Translations under genes and position numbers: made by a program
Notes under the pieces: generated by a model
Seen by the model: only the letters and a program-made list of their open reading frames with translations
Databases searched by the model: none
Told to the model about the DNA's origin: nothing
From: Nonlabens sp.
GTDB taxonomy: Bacteria > Bacteroidota > Bacteroidia > Flavobacteriales > Flavobacteriaceae
NCBI RefSeq assembly: GCF_018401815.1
Contig: NZ_JAGYKG010000001.1
Location: 124,001-188,000 of the forward strand
DNA length: 64,000 bases
Direction: 5' to 3'
Shown here: piece by piece, positions 29,031 through 37,455 of the stretch
Layout of the letters: each line of letters starts with the position of its first letter
Numbering within the stretch: the first letter of the stretch is position 1

Positions 29031-29582
29031 ATGAAAAAATCAATCCTAGCTTTACCCTTAGTCGCTGTATTCTTTATGACTTCCTGTACTGATGATGACC
29101 CAGTTACTATCATCAATGAAGAAGAACTGATTACTACAGTAGAATTAGAACTCACCAACTCCACTGACGCCACTAATGTGGTCCTATTTAAATCAGTCGA
29201 TATAGATGGTGAAGGTCCGGACGACCCAGTAATCACTATTACAGGAACTGTAAATACCAACAGTACATATCTGGGAGAAGTGCGTTTCCTAAATGAATCC
29301 ATTGCGCCATCTGAAGACATTACGGAAGAAGTAATTGAAGAGTCCAATGAACACGAAGTATTTTATATCACTAGCGTTAACGAGCTTACGATAACAAAAA
29401 CAGATGTGGATAATAATGGAAATCCGCTAGGGGTAGTCACCAGCTTCCAAACTGGTGCCGTAGGAACAGGAACACTAACAGTAGTATTGCGTCACGAGCC
29501 TACAAAACCTAACGACAACACTCTAAGTGGTGCCGGTGGTGAAACCGATGCAGAAGTGAGTTTTACTTTTGAAGTGGAGTAA
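28995..29582 (+). CDS. Lipoprotein downstream of the TonB receptor
   Basis: A predicted lipoprotein of 195 aa or less, 11 bases after the receptor stop, so certainly co-transcribed. The signal core is MKKSILALPLVAVFFMTSC from ATG 29031. Four in-frame copies of ATGAAAACA precede it, giving up to five possible starts. The mature part is acidic and beta-rich (VTITGTVNT, DEVSFTFEVE-like strands). Such ~190-aa lipoproteins accompany metal-type receptors in Flavobacteria; a ligand-capturing partner role is inferred. Function not known. Confidence 0.8.
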   Translation: MKTMKTMKTMKTMKKSILALPLVAVFFMTSCTDDDPVTIINEEELITTVELELTNSTDATNVVLFKSVDIDGEGPDDPVITITGTVNTNSTYLGEVRFLNESIAPSEDITEEVIEESNEHEVFYITSVNELTITKTDVDNNGNPLGVVTSFQTGAVGTGTLTVVLRHEPTKPNDNTLSGAGGETDAEVSFTFEVE

Positions 29583-29606
29583 ATAAGTTTGGATTACCTA
29601 ATACCT

Positions 29607-29643
29607 AAAGCCCGTTAAAGTAATTATTGCTTTAATGGGCTTT
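29607..29643 (+). terminator. Hairpin after the receptor-lipoprotein genes
   Basis: Arms AAAGCCCGTTAAAG and CTTTAATGGGCTTT, with one G-T pair and a 9-base loop. Starts 25 bases after the lipoprotein stop; followed by a weak T-rich tail. Confidence 0.7.
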
Positions 29644-29779
29644 ATTGTTCTTATTAAATGCAAGAATAAAATGACGCCTTAAAATTACTTAACCATTTTA
29701 CTACAATAGTCCAATTTTTTCTTGCTAGTACATCACCCAAATTTATCAATCCATAACTTTGCTGATTGGATAAAATAAA

Positions 29780-31321
29780 TTAAAAGTCTCCTGGAAAATC
29801 GATCACCTTTTGGGCACGTTGACGGTGTTTCTTCAATAATTCTGGATCCATCTTGCGCAGCAATGCCATCATCATGTTCATACGCTGGTTGTTCTTTAAA
29901 TGCGCTTCTTTTTCTGCCAGAAAATTCCAATACAAAGAGTTGAAGGGGCAAGCGTCTTCTTCTGCTTTCTTCTTAGCTACTTGATAAGCACAACCTTTAC
30001 AGTAGTTACTCATCTTGTTGATATAACTACCGCTGGATACATAAGGTTTGGTAGCGACAATCCCTCCATCTGCCCATTGAGACATGCCTCTGGTGTTGGT
30101 GATTTCTACCCATTCTATGGCATCAATGTAAATTCCTAAATACCACTCGTCCACATAACTTGGGTCGGTCATGTTGAGTAATGCGTAGTTCCCCGTGATC
30201 ATCAATCGCTGTATGTGGTGGGCATAAGCATTGTCTAGCGAGTTGTTAATAGCATGTTTGAGGCAATTCATCTTGGTATCACCAGTCCAATAAAATTCAG
30301 GTAGTTTATTTTTATTTTCTAAAGCGTTTTTTATTTGGTAGCCAGGCATTTCACTCCAGTAAATCCCGCGCATGAATTCGCGCCAGCCTAAAATTTGCCT
30401 TATAAAACCTTCTACTTGAGAAATGTCTATTGCTGGTGTTCCGCTTTCGCGAAAGCGAGATATAACAGCCTCAATAACTTCCAATGGAGAAAGGAGTTTA
30501 CAATTCATCGCAAAACTCAATCTGGAATGAAACAGGTACTCATGGTCGGTATGCATGGCATCTTGAAAATCGCCAAAATGAACCAACAAATGCTCACAGA
30601 AATAATTCAACACGTCTAATCCTTCTTGACGCGTAGTGGGCCAATTAAAATTAGACGGATCGATGCGACCTATAGTTTTCACCCCTTCCTTTTTCAGTAA
30701 ATCAGTAATTTCAGTGACCTCTTTTCTAAACCTGCGTTCGTGTGGGATAGGGGTCTTTTCATCCCATTTATTGCGGTTGCTATGATCGTAATTCCATTTA
30801 CCTCCTTCAGGCTCTTGATCGCCTTCTATCATGATATCATATTTCTTGCGCATATCGCGGTAGAAGTATTCCATGGTCCAGCGTTTTTTACCTTCAAAAA
30901 ACTTTTTTACATCATTTCTCTTAGTGAAGAAATGCTCGGTATCATAAGCTTGCCATTCTATATTTAGCGATTTACAAAAGGTTTTCAACTGTTGATCCAA
31001 CCGCCATTCATCTGGTGCGAGGTATTCAAACTTTTCGATACCCTGTTCTTTAATAAGATGTTGTAGATTCTTTACAAGATCTTGAGTGTTGCTTTTATTG
31101 TCTAAGTTATAATACACACTCTTCCATCCTCGCTCTTGTATCCAAGAATTAAAACCACGCATCGCCATAAAAAAGGCTACTACTTTTTGAATGTGATGCG
31201 TTACATAGTCCGTCTCCTGGCGCATCTCTGCCATAAAATAAGTCACATTTTCTTGATCCCCATGGAACCAGGAATGTTGATGATTGAGTTGATCGCCCAG
31301 TACTAATCTCAGTGTTTTCAT
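29780..31321 (-). CDS. FeS-type photolyase (cryptochrome/photolyase-related, PhrB family)
   Basis: A 513-aa member of the bacterial FeS cryptochrome/photolyase family, whose characterised members repair (6-4) photoproducts using FAD and light. It opens MKTLRLVLGDQLNHQHSWF. FAD-region blocks include MITGNYALLNMTDPSYVDEW and NTRGMSQWADGG. Cysteines in YCKGC and DACPFN (C-x2-C-x13-C), plus one in MNCLKHA, would bind the 4Fe-4S cluster. The palindrome at 30443-30456 lies within. It is the last gene of a light-repair group with cry-DASH, DUF2256 and a flavin reductase. Confidence 0.92.
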   Translation of the reverse strand: MKTLRLVLGDQLNHQHSWFHGDQENVTYFMAEMRQETDYVTHHIQKVVAFFMAMRGFNSWIQERGWKSVYYNLDNKSNTQDLVKNLQHLIKEQGIEKFEYLAPDEWRLDQQLKTFCKSLNIEWQAYDTEHFFTKRNDVKKFFEGKKRWTMEYFYRDMRKKYDIMIEGDQEPEGGKWNYDHSNRNKWDEKTPIPHERRFRKEVTEITDLLKKEGVKTIGRIDPSNFNWPTTRQEGLDVLNYFCEHLLVHFGDFQDAMHTDHEYLFHSRLSFAMNCKLLSPLEVIEAVISRFRESGTPAIDISQVEGFIRQILGWREFMRGIYWSEMPGYQIKNALENKNKLPEFYWTGDTKMNCLKHAINNSLDNAYAHHIQRLMITGNYALLNMTDPSYVDEWYLGIYIDAIEWVEITNTRGMSQWADGGIVATKPYVSSGSYINKMSNYCKGCAYQVAKKKAEEDACPFNSLYWNFLAEKEAHLKNNQRMNMMMALLRKMDPELLKKHRQRAQKVIDFPGDF

Positions 31322-31333
31322 ATGTTCTATTTA

Positions 31334-31559
31334 ATTTCCGCGCAGGCGGAAATCTTTTTATGGTGTCAAGCCGTTGCATAACGGCTTCGCTAAATTCTTT
31401 CTAGACGTGGACAAAAACCATCTGTCCAATGCCAGAATAAATCCTCCTCTGTAAAATTATATTCTCAACAGTCAGCATTTTTTTACGCTGCCGAATGAAT
31501 GTGGCATCTTGTTCCATTTTCGAGATCGAATTCAATTTCAATTTCAAGTTCCATTTCAT
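31334..31559. repeat. Composite hairpin module between the two photolyase genes
   Basis: Contains a hairpin TTTCCGC-GCAG-GCGGAAA (31335-31352), an HP1 element at 31365-31391 (stem AAGCCGTT, loop GCAT), two degenerate HP2 hairpins (near 31427 and at 31490-31505), and a hexanucleotide-like run of ttcaatttcaagttcc type (31515-31557) touching the cry-DASH stop. The stretch 31392-31505 is alignable with 32930-33044, so this is a copy of the same module. Confidence 0.8.
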
Positions 31560-32888
31560 TTAAAACAATCCTTCTTGCAACCACAACTGCTGGAACTTTC
31601 CATCAGCATCATAACGGCTGGCTTGTAATTCTATATTAAAAGTTCTGTTTCTCGGATCGTTTCCTACTCCACTGTTATACATCCAGTTGCCATAATTAGA
31701 ATGTACATCATAATCGATGAGGATGTGTTCAAAATAAGCAGCTCCTATTCTCCAATCTTGTTCTTTGTGCATGGACCAATAGCTCGCCACATTCTGTCTG
31801 CCGCGGTTGCTCATAAATCCAGTAGCAGCAAGTTCTTTCATATTTGCATTTACAAAAGGTTCGTGTGTTTCTCCTGCTATCCACTTTTTAAGTTCGCGCT
31901 CACTAGAGTTCCATTCGTAATCATTTTGAAGTATCCCCCCTATTTGAAAAATCTCACTTTTATGTTTAAGTGAAACATACTTAAAGAAATCCCTCCATAT
32001 CAATTCAAAAATAAGCCAGTAGGTGTCTTGATTCTTTTTAACCTCTTTTTCAAATCGTTTTACTTCGTGATAAATCTGTTTAGCAGATATACAACCTATC
32101 GCCAGCCATGCACTGAACTTACTGCTGTAATCAATTCCTACTAGTCCATTTCTGGTATTTTTATAATATTGAAGTTTTTTCGTTTGCCAAAAATAGTGAT
32201 CCAATCGTTCCCAAGCAGCGGTCGCGCCTCCATTCCAAGGAAAAGCACTGCGGCTGTCTTTTTCAAAGTCTTCCAATCCCAATTCTTTTAAAGTCGGGAT
32301 AGAAGTCACCTCTACTTCTGGTGCCTGTTGTTGGTAATTTTCAATACTAACCAAATCACGCACCTCACACTGCTTTTCGCACTTCTTTCTAAATTCTGTA
32401 AAAACTCGAGGCAGCTGACTCCAATTTTCAAAAGGCACATCGTCTGGGTGAAATAAGAACTGATCGTAAATTCGATGCCCTTTTACTTGATCTTTTAATC
32501 CGGCACTTTCTATCGCCTTTCCTAAATCTTCTTCTTGTTTCAACTCGTCACGAGTCCATTCCTTTTGGAGAAAAATATTTGAAATGGCATGTTGCTCTAT
32601 TAATCTTGGAATAACAGCCGCTGGAGTGGCATGAAATATCAACAGCGGAATCCGGTGCTTTTCAAGATGAATGCGTAAATCCTCTAAGGCCTCCCTAATC
32701 AACTGAGCCCGGTATTTACCTGTTTTACCAAAGGGCAGCTCCAACTCTAAATCAAAACTGCTTTTTTCGTAAAAATTAGGATCAAAAAAATAAACCCCAA
32801 TGACATCACCCTCCATCTCACAAGCCGCTTTTAGGCTTTGATTATCTGCTACTCTTAAATCATTTCTAAACCAAACTAGGTTGCTCAT
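31560..32888 (-). CDS. DASH family cryptochrome
   Basis: A 442-aa cryptochrome-DASH; the family binds FAD and MTHF and repairs pyrimidine dimers mainly in single-stranded DNA. It starts MSNLVWFRNDLRVADNQSL (photolyase alpha/beta domain). The FAD domain has WRDFFKYVSLKH, SNRGRQNVASYW and YGNWMYNSGVGNDPR, the last being diagnostic for DASH. Length is normal for bacteria. An HP1 hairpin begins 15 bases upstream of the start codon. Confidence 0.94.
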   Translation of the reverse strand: MSNLVWFRNDLRVADNQSLKAACEMEGDVIGVYFFDPNFYEKSSFDLELELPFGKTGKYRAQLIREALEDLRIHLEKHRIPLLIFHATPAAVIPRLIEQHAISNIFLQKEWTRDELKQEEDLGKAIESAGLKDQVKGHRIYDQFLFHPDDVPFENWSQLPRVFTEFRKKCEKQCEVRDLVSIENYQQQAPEVEVTSIPTLKELGLEDFEKDSRSAFPWNGGATAAWERLDHYFWQTKKLQYYKNTRNGLVGIDYSSKFSAWLAIGCISAKQIYHEVKRFEKEVKKNQDTYWLIFELIWRDFFKYVSLKHKSEIFQIGGILQNDYEWNSSERELKKWIAGETHEPFVNANMKELAATGFMSNRGRQNVASYWSMHKEQDWRIGAAYFEHILIDYDVHSNYGNWMYNSGVGNDPRNRTFNIELQASRYDADGKFQQLWLQEGLF

Positions 32889-32902
32889 ATTCTTCTTTTT
32901 TT

Positions 32903-33044
32903 GTCAAGCCATTACAGAACGGCTTTGCTATACTCTTTCTCCATACCGACAAAAATCATCTGTCCAATGGCAGAATGAATTCTGCCCCAGTGAAATTATA
33001 TTGTCGCCTTTTGGAGTTCTTTTCTTGCGCCGAATGAATTCGGC
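32903..33044. repeat. Composite hairpin module between DUF2256 and cry-DASH
   Basis: HP1 at 32903-32929 (stem slightly mismatched: AAGCCATT with AACGGCTT), HP2 GGCAGAAT-GA-ATTCTGCC at 32969-32986 and HP2 GCCGAAT-GA-ATTCGGC-type at 33029-33044, which abuts the DUF2256 stop. The whole stretch aligns with 31365-31505. Confidence 0.85.
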
Positions 33045-33188
33045 TTATTTATTGGAACTGCATTTCTTACTGCAATACTTGACGGTTTCCCAATTCTTTT
33101 CCCACTTTTTACGCCAGGTGAATTCGCGTTCACAAACCGGACAAACCTTAATAGGCAACTGATGCTGATTACGTGCTTTTTGTTTCAT
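33045..33188 (-). CDS. DUF2256 zinc-ribbon-like protein
   Basis: A 47-aa protein found by hand translation, too short for many gene callers. It reads [20 protein letters not shown] with a second half [17 protein letters not shown]; the two CxxC-type pairs suggest zinc binding. DUF2256 genes are regularly found beside cryptochrome/photolyase genes; their role is not established. It lies between flavin reductase and cry-DASH, each side separated by hairpin modules. Confidence 0.88.
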   Translation of the reverse strand: MKQKARNQHQLPIKVCPVCEREFTWRKKWEKNWETVKYCSKKCSSNK

Positions 33189-33488
33189 AACATGTTCTGC
33201 ATTAACGCAAATCTCTTTTAATAGTCAAGCCGTTGCAGAACGGCTTCGCTTTATAATGTCTCTATAGTCTTTTAAAATCATCCTCAAAGGCAGCATGAAT
33301 GCTGCCTCTTTGAAATTTAATGTCGCTTATCAACCTCCTTTTATGACGCCTAACGAAGGCAGAATGAATTCTGCCTCTATAAATTATAACGTCACCTCAC
33401 GGCGTTTTTTTGTTACGCCGAATAAATTCGGCTTTTTGTTTCATTTTCAAATTCGAGTTCAAATTCAAGTTCGAGTTCAAATTCACTC
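33189..33488. repeat. Composite hairpin module between flavin reductase and DUF2256
   Basis: The richest copy: HP1 at 33224-33250 (AAGCCGTT-GCAG-AACGGCTT), HP2 GGCAGCAT-GA-ATGCTGCC at 33289-33306, HP2 GGCAGAAT-GA-ATTCTGCC at 33358-33375, HP2 GCCGAAT-AA-ATTCGGC-type at 33417-33432, then a hexanucleotide run (ttcaaattcgag type, 33441-33486) that touches the flavin reductase stop. No gene seen. Confidence 0.88.
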
Positions 33489-34142
33489 CTACTTCCCTGT
33501 TTTCATAGAGATTTCTTCCAGGTCCTTACCCAGTTGTGCATAGCTCAATCTCTTGGACACTTTCGCGACAGCGTAACCGTCGAGGCCATTTATAGTGACC
33601 GTTCCAGCTTTTCCTAGATCGACCCAACCATCTGCTGCCAAGTGATTTTCATTCAAGAAAATGTCGGTGATTTTACAAATCACCAGGATACACTTGTTTT
33701 CTTCTAAATAATATTCGTTGACATATTCTGCTACGAGTTGTACCGGAGCCTCTTTTACAAAAGGCGTTGAAAACCCGTCTCTTTCTATCTTTTCAATAGC
33801 AAGTTTCTCAAATTCAGAAATAGACACATCGTACTTGGAACTAGATTGATGAGCGTGGTCTATCAAGGATTGAGGTAGGTGATTGAGCGTGATCTTACCC
33901 GTTTCTTTAAGGTTGTAATAGGTATGACCTACACCATATCCTAAGGGTCTTTGCACAAAACTAAATAGCGCCGGATTGCTCCCTAAATGAGTCACACTGC
34001 TAAAAACAGCCACATTATCTACACCATCTTTCGATCGAGTGGCCAGTAAATTAGCACTTTTAAATCCCGTGATACTGTTCACCAAGTTGCCCCGATAAAT
34101 ACGTTCATAATTCTGAAGTTCTTCAAGGCCTATGTGTTTCAT
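33489..34142 (-). CDS. Flavin reductase family protein
   Basis: A 217-aa protein with the FMN-binding split barrel of flavin reductases: NSITGFKSANLLATRSKDGV, then NVAVFSSVTHLGSNPALFSF and LKETGKITLNHLP. It could supply reduced flavin to the neighbouring photolyases, or be a stand-alone oxidoreductase. First gene of the light-repair group on the minus strand, with a good -7 box 19 bases upstream. Confidence 0.9.
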   Translation of the reverse strand: MKHIGLEELQNYERIYRGNLVNSITGFKSANLLATRSKDGVDNVAVFSSVTHLGSNPALFSFVQRPLGYGVGHTYYNLKETGKITLNHLPQSLIDHAHQSSSKYDVSISEFEKLAIEKIERDGFSTPFVKEAPVQLVAEYVNEYYLEENKCILVICKITDIFLNENHLAADGWVDLGKAGTVTINGLDGYAVAKVSKRLSYAQLGKDLEEISMKTGK

Positions 34143-34160
34143 TTGTTTAACTTATATCTT

Positions 34161-34168
34161 CAAAGATA
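34161..34168 (-). promoter_or_regulatory. Candidate -7 box of the light-repair gene group
   Basis: Minus-strand TATCTTTG fits TAnnTTTG, 18 bases before the flavin reductase ATG. It may drive all four genes down to the FeS photolyase. Confidence 0.5.
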
Positions 34169-34240
34169 AAACAAAAGCCTTTTGTATGTGGTTTTTGAAA
34201 TGTTTAAACTTTATTAAATTGCTGTATGGATTTATAAAAG

Positions 34241-34446
34241 GCATTTGAGCTCAACAAAGAAACTTGGAATACCAAAACAGGTATTCATTATGAAAGTAAA
34301 TTTTATGATAAGTAAGCTTTCGCAAAAGCGAAAAACTCATTAAACTCCTACGAGATCGACGCCCTTGACGGGGTAACCGGCAAGAGGTTGCTGCACTTGC
34401 GATGCCACTTCGGACAAGATTCTTTGAGTTGGGCAAATAAAGGCGA
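34241..34446 (+). pseudogene. Remnant of a class I SAM methyltransferase gene
   Basis: Plus-strand translation gives NKETWNTKTGIHYESKFYDK, a stop, then AFAKAKNSLNSYEID and VTGKRLLHLRCHFGQDSLS. The last block is the SAM-binding motif I region (usually LHLQCHFGQDTLSLA). Only about 70 codons remain. The front has no start codon, one stop lies at a decayed copy of the genome palindrome (gctttcgcaaaagc, 34317-34330), and the rest is replaced by a hexanucleotide run. A clear gene fossil. Confidence 0.7.
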
Positions 34447-34448
34447 GG

Positions 34449-34540
34449 AAAGGAACTCGAACTCGAACTTGAATTTGAAGTTAAAGTTGAAACTAATTCT
34501 TGAGATCAGATAAAGCGAAGCCGTTATGCAACCGCTTGAC
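34449..34540 (+). repeat. Hexanucleotide run plus HP1 hairpin
   Basis: A run of gaactcgaacttgaatttga type at 34451-34495 replaces the end of the methyltransferase fossil. An HP1 element in the opposite orientation to its relatives follows at 34514-34540 (arms AAGCCGTT and AACCGCTT, one mismatch). The order run-then-HP1 is the same as in the photolyase modules, but inverted on the chromosome. Confidence 0.8.
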
Positions 34541-34578
34541 GTTGAATTAAGTTCTAGATATGAAATAAATCAAAAAAC

Positions 34579-34602
34579 CCCTTTTCAATAACTGGAAAAG
34601 GG
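34579..34602 (-). terminator. Hairpin terminator after yegP
   Basis: Arms CCCTTTTC and GAAAAGGG around an 8-base loop. On the minus strand it is followed by gttttttg. It lies 27 bases beyond the yegP stop. Confidence 0.75.
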
Positions 34603-34628
34603 AATTTTATATAGAATGCAATGTATTT

Positions 34629-34955
34629 CTAAGAGTCCACCACTTCAGCATCTGGTGCATTTTTTTTAAGGCTTTGTATGCCGTTATCACGAGCGCTTTC
34701 AGACTCGTACATTTCGCTTTTTCCTATGACTTGACCATTAGTGGCTGTAAGGTTAAAATAAGACTTTCCAGAAGAACTCACTCCTTTAGTATAGCGTTTA
34801 TCGTCTTGGGAATTCTTGCGAACTGATTCGATTCCATTATCCCGGGAGGCTTTAGTTTTATACGCCTGACTAGCTAATATATTTTGCCCATTAGATGCTT
34901 TTAATCTAAAGCGGTATTCTTCTGACTTATTTTTATAAACTTCAAATTTTCCCAT
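34629..34955 (-). CDS. YegP family (DUF1508) protein
   Basis: A 108-aa protein made of two DUF1508 repeats: FEVYKNKSEEYRFRLKASNG with ASRDNGIESV, and YFNLTATNGQVIGKSEMY with SARDNGIQSL. The family (UPF0339/YegP) is small and cytoplasmic with unknown function. Followed by its own terminator. Confidence 0.9.
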   Translation of the reverse strand: MGKFEVYKNKSEEYRFRLKASNGQNILASQAYKTKASRDNGIESVRKNSQDDKRYTKGVSSSGKSYFNLTATNGQVIGKSEMYESESARDNGIQSLKKNAPDAEVVDS

Positions 34956-35010
34956 GTTGGCATCTTTATGATAGGTGCTAAAGATAAAATACTTCTTGAA
35001 GATCTGAAAA

Positions 35011-37221
35011 CTAAAACCTCGCTATTAATCCCGCATTGATACCAAACGGATGTCCAGGTCGCAAACCAGCTGGTTGTCTAGAAACGGCATATTCATTATC
35101 CAACACATTGATCATGTTTAAGGTACCAGTAAGGTTGTTATTAAAATGATACCTTCCAGAGACATCAATTATAAAGTTACTATCTACCCTTTCTGAAGCT
35201 ATCGTATCACCTGACCCCGCAACAGTTCTCATTTCTCCTACAAATCTAGCATTGGCATTGATATCAAATTTGGAGTGAGAAAGACCTGCAAGAAAATTCC
35301 ACTGATTTTCTGCGATATATGGAATTTCATCTCCTATGGCTACCTCGCCATAAACATTACTATCAAAAGCATTTTGAAATTCAGTTTGTGTATGAGTGTA
35401 ATTTAAGGTGAGCGGTAAGGACCAATCACTGTTGCCCTCCAATAGATCATAAGAAAAACTCACTTCTATTCCAGCGACATTCACTTCTCCAGCGTTGAAC
35501 ATATCTGTGGTTCCTCCTCCACCGCTAGCAGCGAGATCGCTTCCTAATAAATTGCTGTAGTCATTAAAAAATACCGTAGTCTCTCCTCTTAAGCCATTGA
35601 TAAGAAAACGAGATCCCAATTCATAGTTAACGCTTTCTTCAGCAGCTACATCAGGAGCACTTCCTGGAGGGGAAAATCCTTTGTGAACACCTCCAAAGAA
35701 AGACCATAAATTAGTGATGCGGTAATTTGCTCCTATTCCAGGAATAAACACATGAACACTGTTTTCTCGAGAACTCAAGTTGGCCCCTGTGCGACCAGGA
35801 TCGTTACTTCCGTAATTATCTCTAGTAAGTGTGATGTCTTCATATCTCAAACCTGGAGTTAATGTTAATTTACCCAAAGTTGCTTTGTAAAGGGCGTGAA
35901 AAGCAATGGCCTCAGCATCTGACACCCGATTCGCATCTGTACCTCTGGTGGCTGGAGAAGTTCGAGCTAGTTGGCCATTTTCTACACCAAATAAGTCTAC
36001 CCATTGAAAGCGATCTTCTTGATCTGTATGATAACGTATCCCTAATTCTAAATCACTTAACATATCATCACCAAATTTTATGTTTACTTTTGATTGAACT
36101 CCTCTAGAATAATACACTCTATTGTTTGCTTTCACTCCCAAAACATCTTCGGCAGTATCTTGTCCACTAGAAATAGCGTCGTATTCACTTACATAAGTAG
36201 TGGGATCTGTAAGTATGTTATTAAGAGATACCGCACCATTTCCAGTATTTACATAATCGAGTTTGTACCAATTCCTTTTAAAATTATTGGAATAAGCGGT
36301 GGTTTGAACTGTAATGTTCTGAGCAGGTTTGATAAGGTGAGTTAATTGAATTTGATCGTGCTCGGTGACAATATTATCTGCTGCACTACCTAAATACCTT
36401 CTATATGGATTCGTTTGAAAATCTGAATCTGTAAGACCTAAATAGGTCTCATTATCCAAGCCTTCACTGTACTGCAATTTTAAAGTTAAGGATTGCTGAA
36501 TTTTTGCAGAGGCTTTTGATCTGTAACTGAATTTTGCACTGTAATCGTTGCGATCAAATCCGGTGTTTCCACCATTATCTAAACTTTTAAATCCATCACT
36601 ACTGAAGTTTAAAAAATCCACCATATACCCCCATTGCTCTCCACTGTCGCCAATACGCAATTCTGTCTGTCTAGAATTAAAGTTCCCCATACTCATTCGA
36701 GCATACCCATTTAACTCATTAGGGATGGAGTTTGACACAAAATTAATGGCTCCACCAGTGGTAAAAGGCCCATATTGCACCTGACTACTACCCTTTAACA
36801 CTTCTATAGCTTCCATACGAGCTACATTAGGAAAATAATAAGCTGCCGGAGACGAGTAAGGTGCTGGGGAAATAAGCACTCCATCTTCCATCAAAGTAAT
36901 TTTAGAAGAACGCTCTGCTTGTGTACCTCTTAAGGATATGTTAGGTCGCAATCCAAAACCATCCTCTTCTGTAACGTTCACCCCAGGAATTGAAAGCAAG
37001 GCTCTGTTTACATCTGTATAATTAAATTTGGTCAGGTCTGTTTGTGACATATAATAAGAAGAACCTGTTCTATTCTGAGCTTCAAACTTACTTCCTATTA
37101 AAGAATTAGGTTTGAGATGAATCACTTTTAGATTTTCAACAGAATCTGCTGGTTGTTCGTTTTGGGCTTGTGATAATTGAATACTGACAACAACAATAAC
37201 TAAACTTAGTATCTTTTTCAT
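35011..37221 (-). CDS. FecA-like TonB-dependent siderophore receptor
   Basis: A 736-aa outer-membrane receptor. Signal MKKILSLVIVVVSIQLSQAQ. The plug has VNRALLSIPGVNVTEEDGFG and LRPNISLRGTQAERSSKITL, followed by MEDGVLISPAPYSSPAAYYF, closely following the FecA/iron-citrate receptor pattern. The barrel ends in FGINAGLIARF. Ferric citrate or another ferric siderophore is the likely ligand. Upstream are two copies of TTATTTAGATTAAAT around the -7 box, consistent with iron repression. Confidence 0.92.
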   Translation of the reverse strand: MKKILSLVIVVVSIQLSQAQNEQPADSVENLKVIHLKPNSLIGSKFEAQNRTGSSYYMSQTDLTKFNYTDVNRALLSIPGVNVTEEDGFGLRPNISLRGTQAERSSKITLMEDGVLISPAPYSSPAAYYFPNVARMEAIEVLKGSSQVQYGPFTTGGAINFVSNSIPNELNGYARMSMGNFNSRQTELRIGDSGEQWGYMVDFLNFSSDGFKSLDNGGNTGFDRNDYSAKFSYRSKASAKIQQSLTLKLQYSEGLDNETYLGLTDSDFQTNPYRRYLGSAADNIVTEHDQIQLTHLIKPAQNITVQTTAYSNNFKRNWYKLDYVNTGNGAVSLNNILTDPTTYVSEYDAISSGQDTAEDVLGVKANNRVYYSRGVQSKVNIKFGDDMLSDLELGIRYHTDQEDRFQWVDLFGVENGQLARTSPATRGTDANRVSDAEAIAFHALYKATLGKLTLTPGLRYEDITLTRDNYGSNDPGRTGANLSSRENSVHVFIPGIGANYRITNLWSFFGGVHKGFSPPGSAPDVAAEESVNYELGSRFLINGLRGETTVFFNDYSNLLGSDLAASGGGGTTDMFNAGEVNVAGIEVSFSYDLLEGNSDWSLPLTLNYTHTQTEFQNAFDSNVYGEVAIGDEIPYIAENQWNFLAGLSHSKFDINANARFVGEMRTVAGSGDTIASERVDSNFIIDVSGRYHFNNNLTGTLNMINVLDNEYAVSRQPAGLRPGHPFGINAGLIARF

Positions 37222-37293
37222 TTATTTAGATTAAATATAAATAGGGTTTTAAATTCGACTGCAAATTTAAAACGCTTATTTAGATTAAATAAA
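37222..37293 (-). promoter_or_regulatory. Promoter of the FecA-like receptor with putative iron boxes
   Basis: The string TTATTTAGATTAAATA occurs at 37222-37237 and again at 37276-37291. A related inverted sequence GATTCTAAATAAG lies at 37365-37377. Between the first two is a minus-strand TAAATTTG (37262-37269), matching the -7 consensus. The paired boxes around the promoter fit a repressor such as Fur or a DtxR-type protein, but the regulator is inferred from the receptor type only. Confidence 0.5.
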
Positions 37294-37441
37294 CATAAGG
37301 ATCAATTTTAACAATTGTTATTACTTATAACAAGTCTGAAAATCATTGATAAAATATATAGAATGATTCTAAATAAGGTTTTCTAGCTGATAATAAGCTA
37401 TATAATTATCTGTGTTGATGTGTGAGTTGTTGGGAAGTTTC

Positions 37442-37455
37442 GCTTTCGCGAAAGC
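37442..37455. repeat. GCTTTCGCGAAAGC palindrome, intergenic copy
   Basis: A perfect copy in the gap 37294-37564 between lipB and the FecA-like receptor, flanked by tc and ga so that 18 bp are symmetric. Nothing else was found in this gap. Confidence 0.85.
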
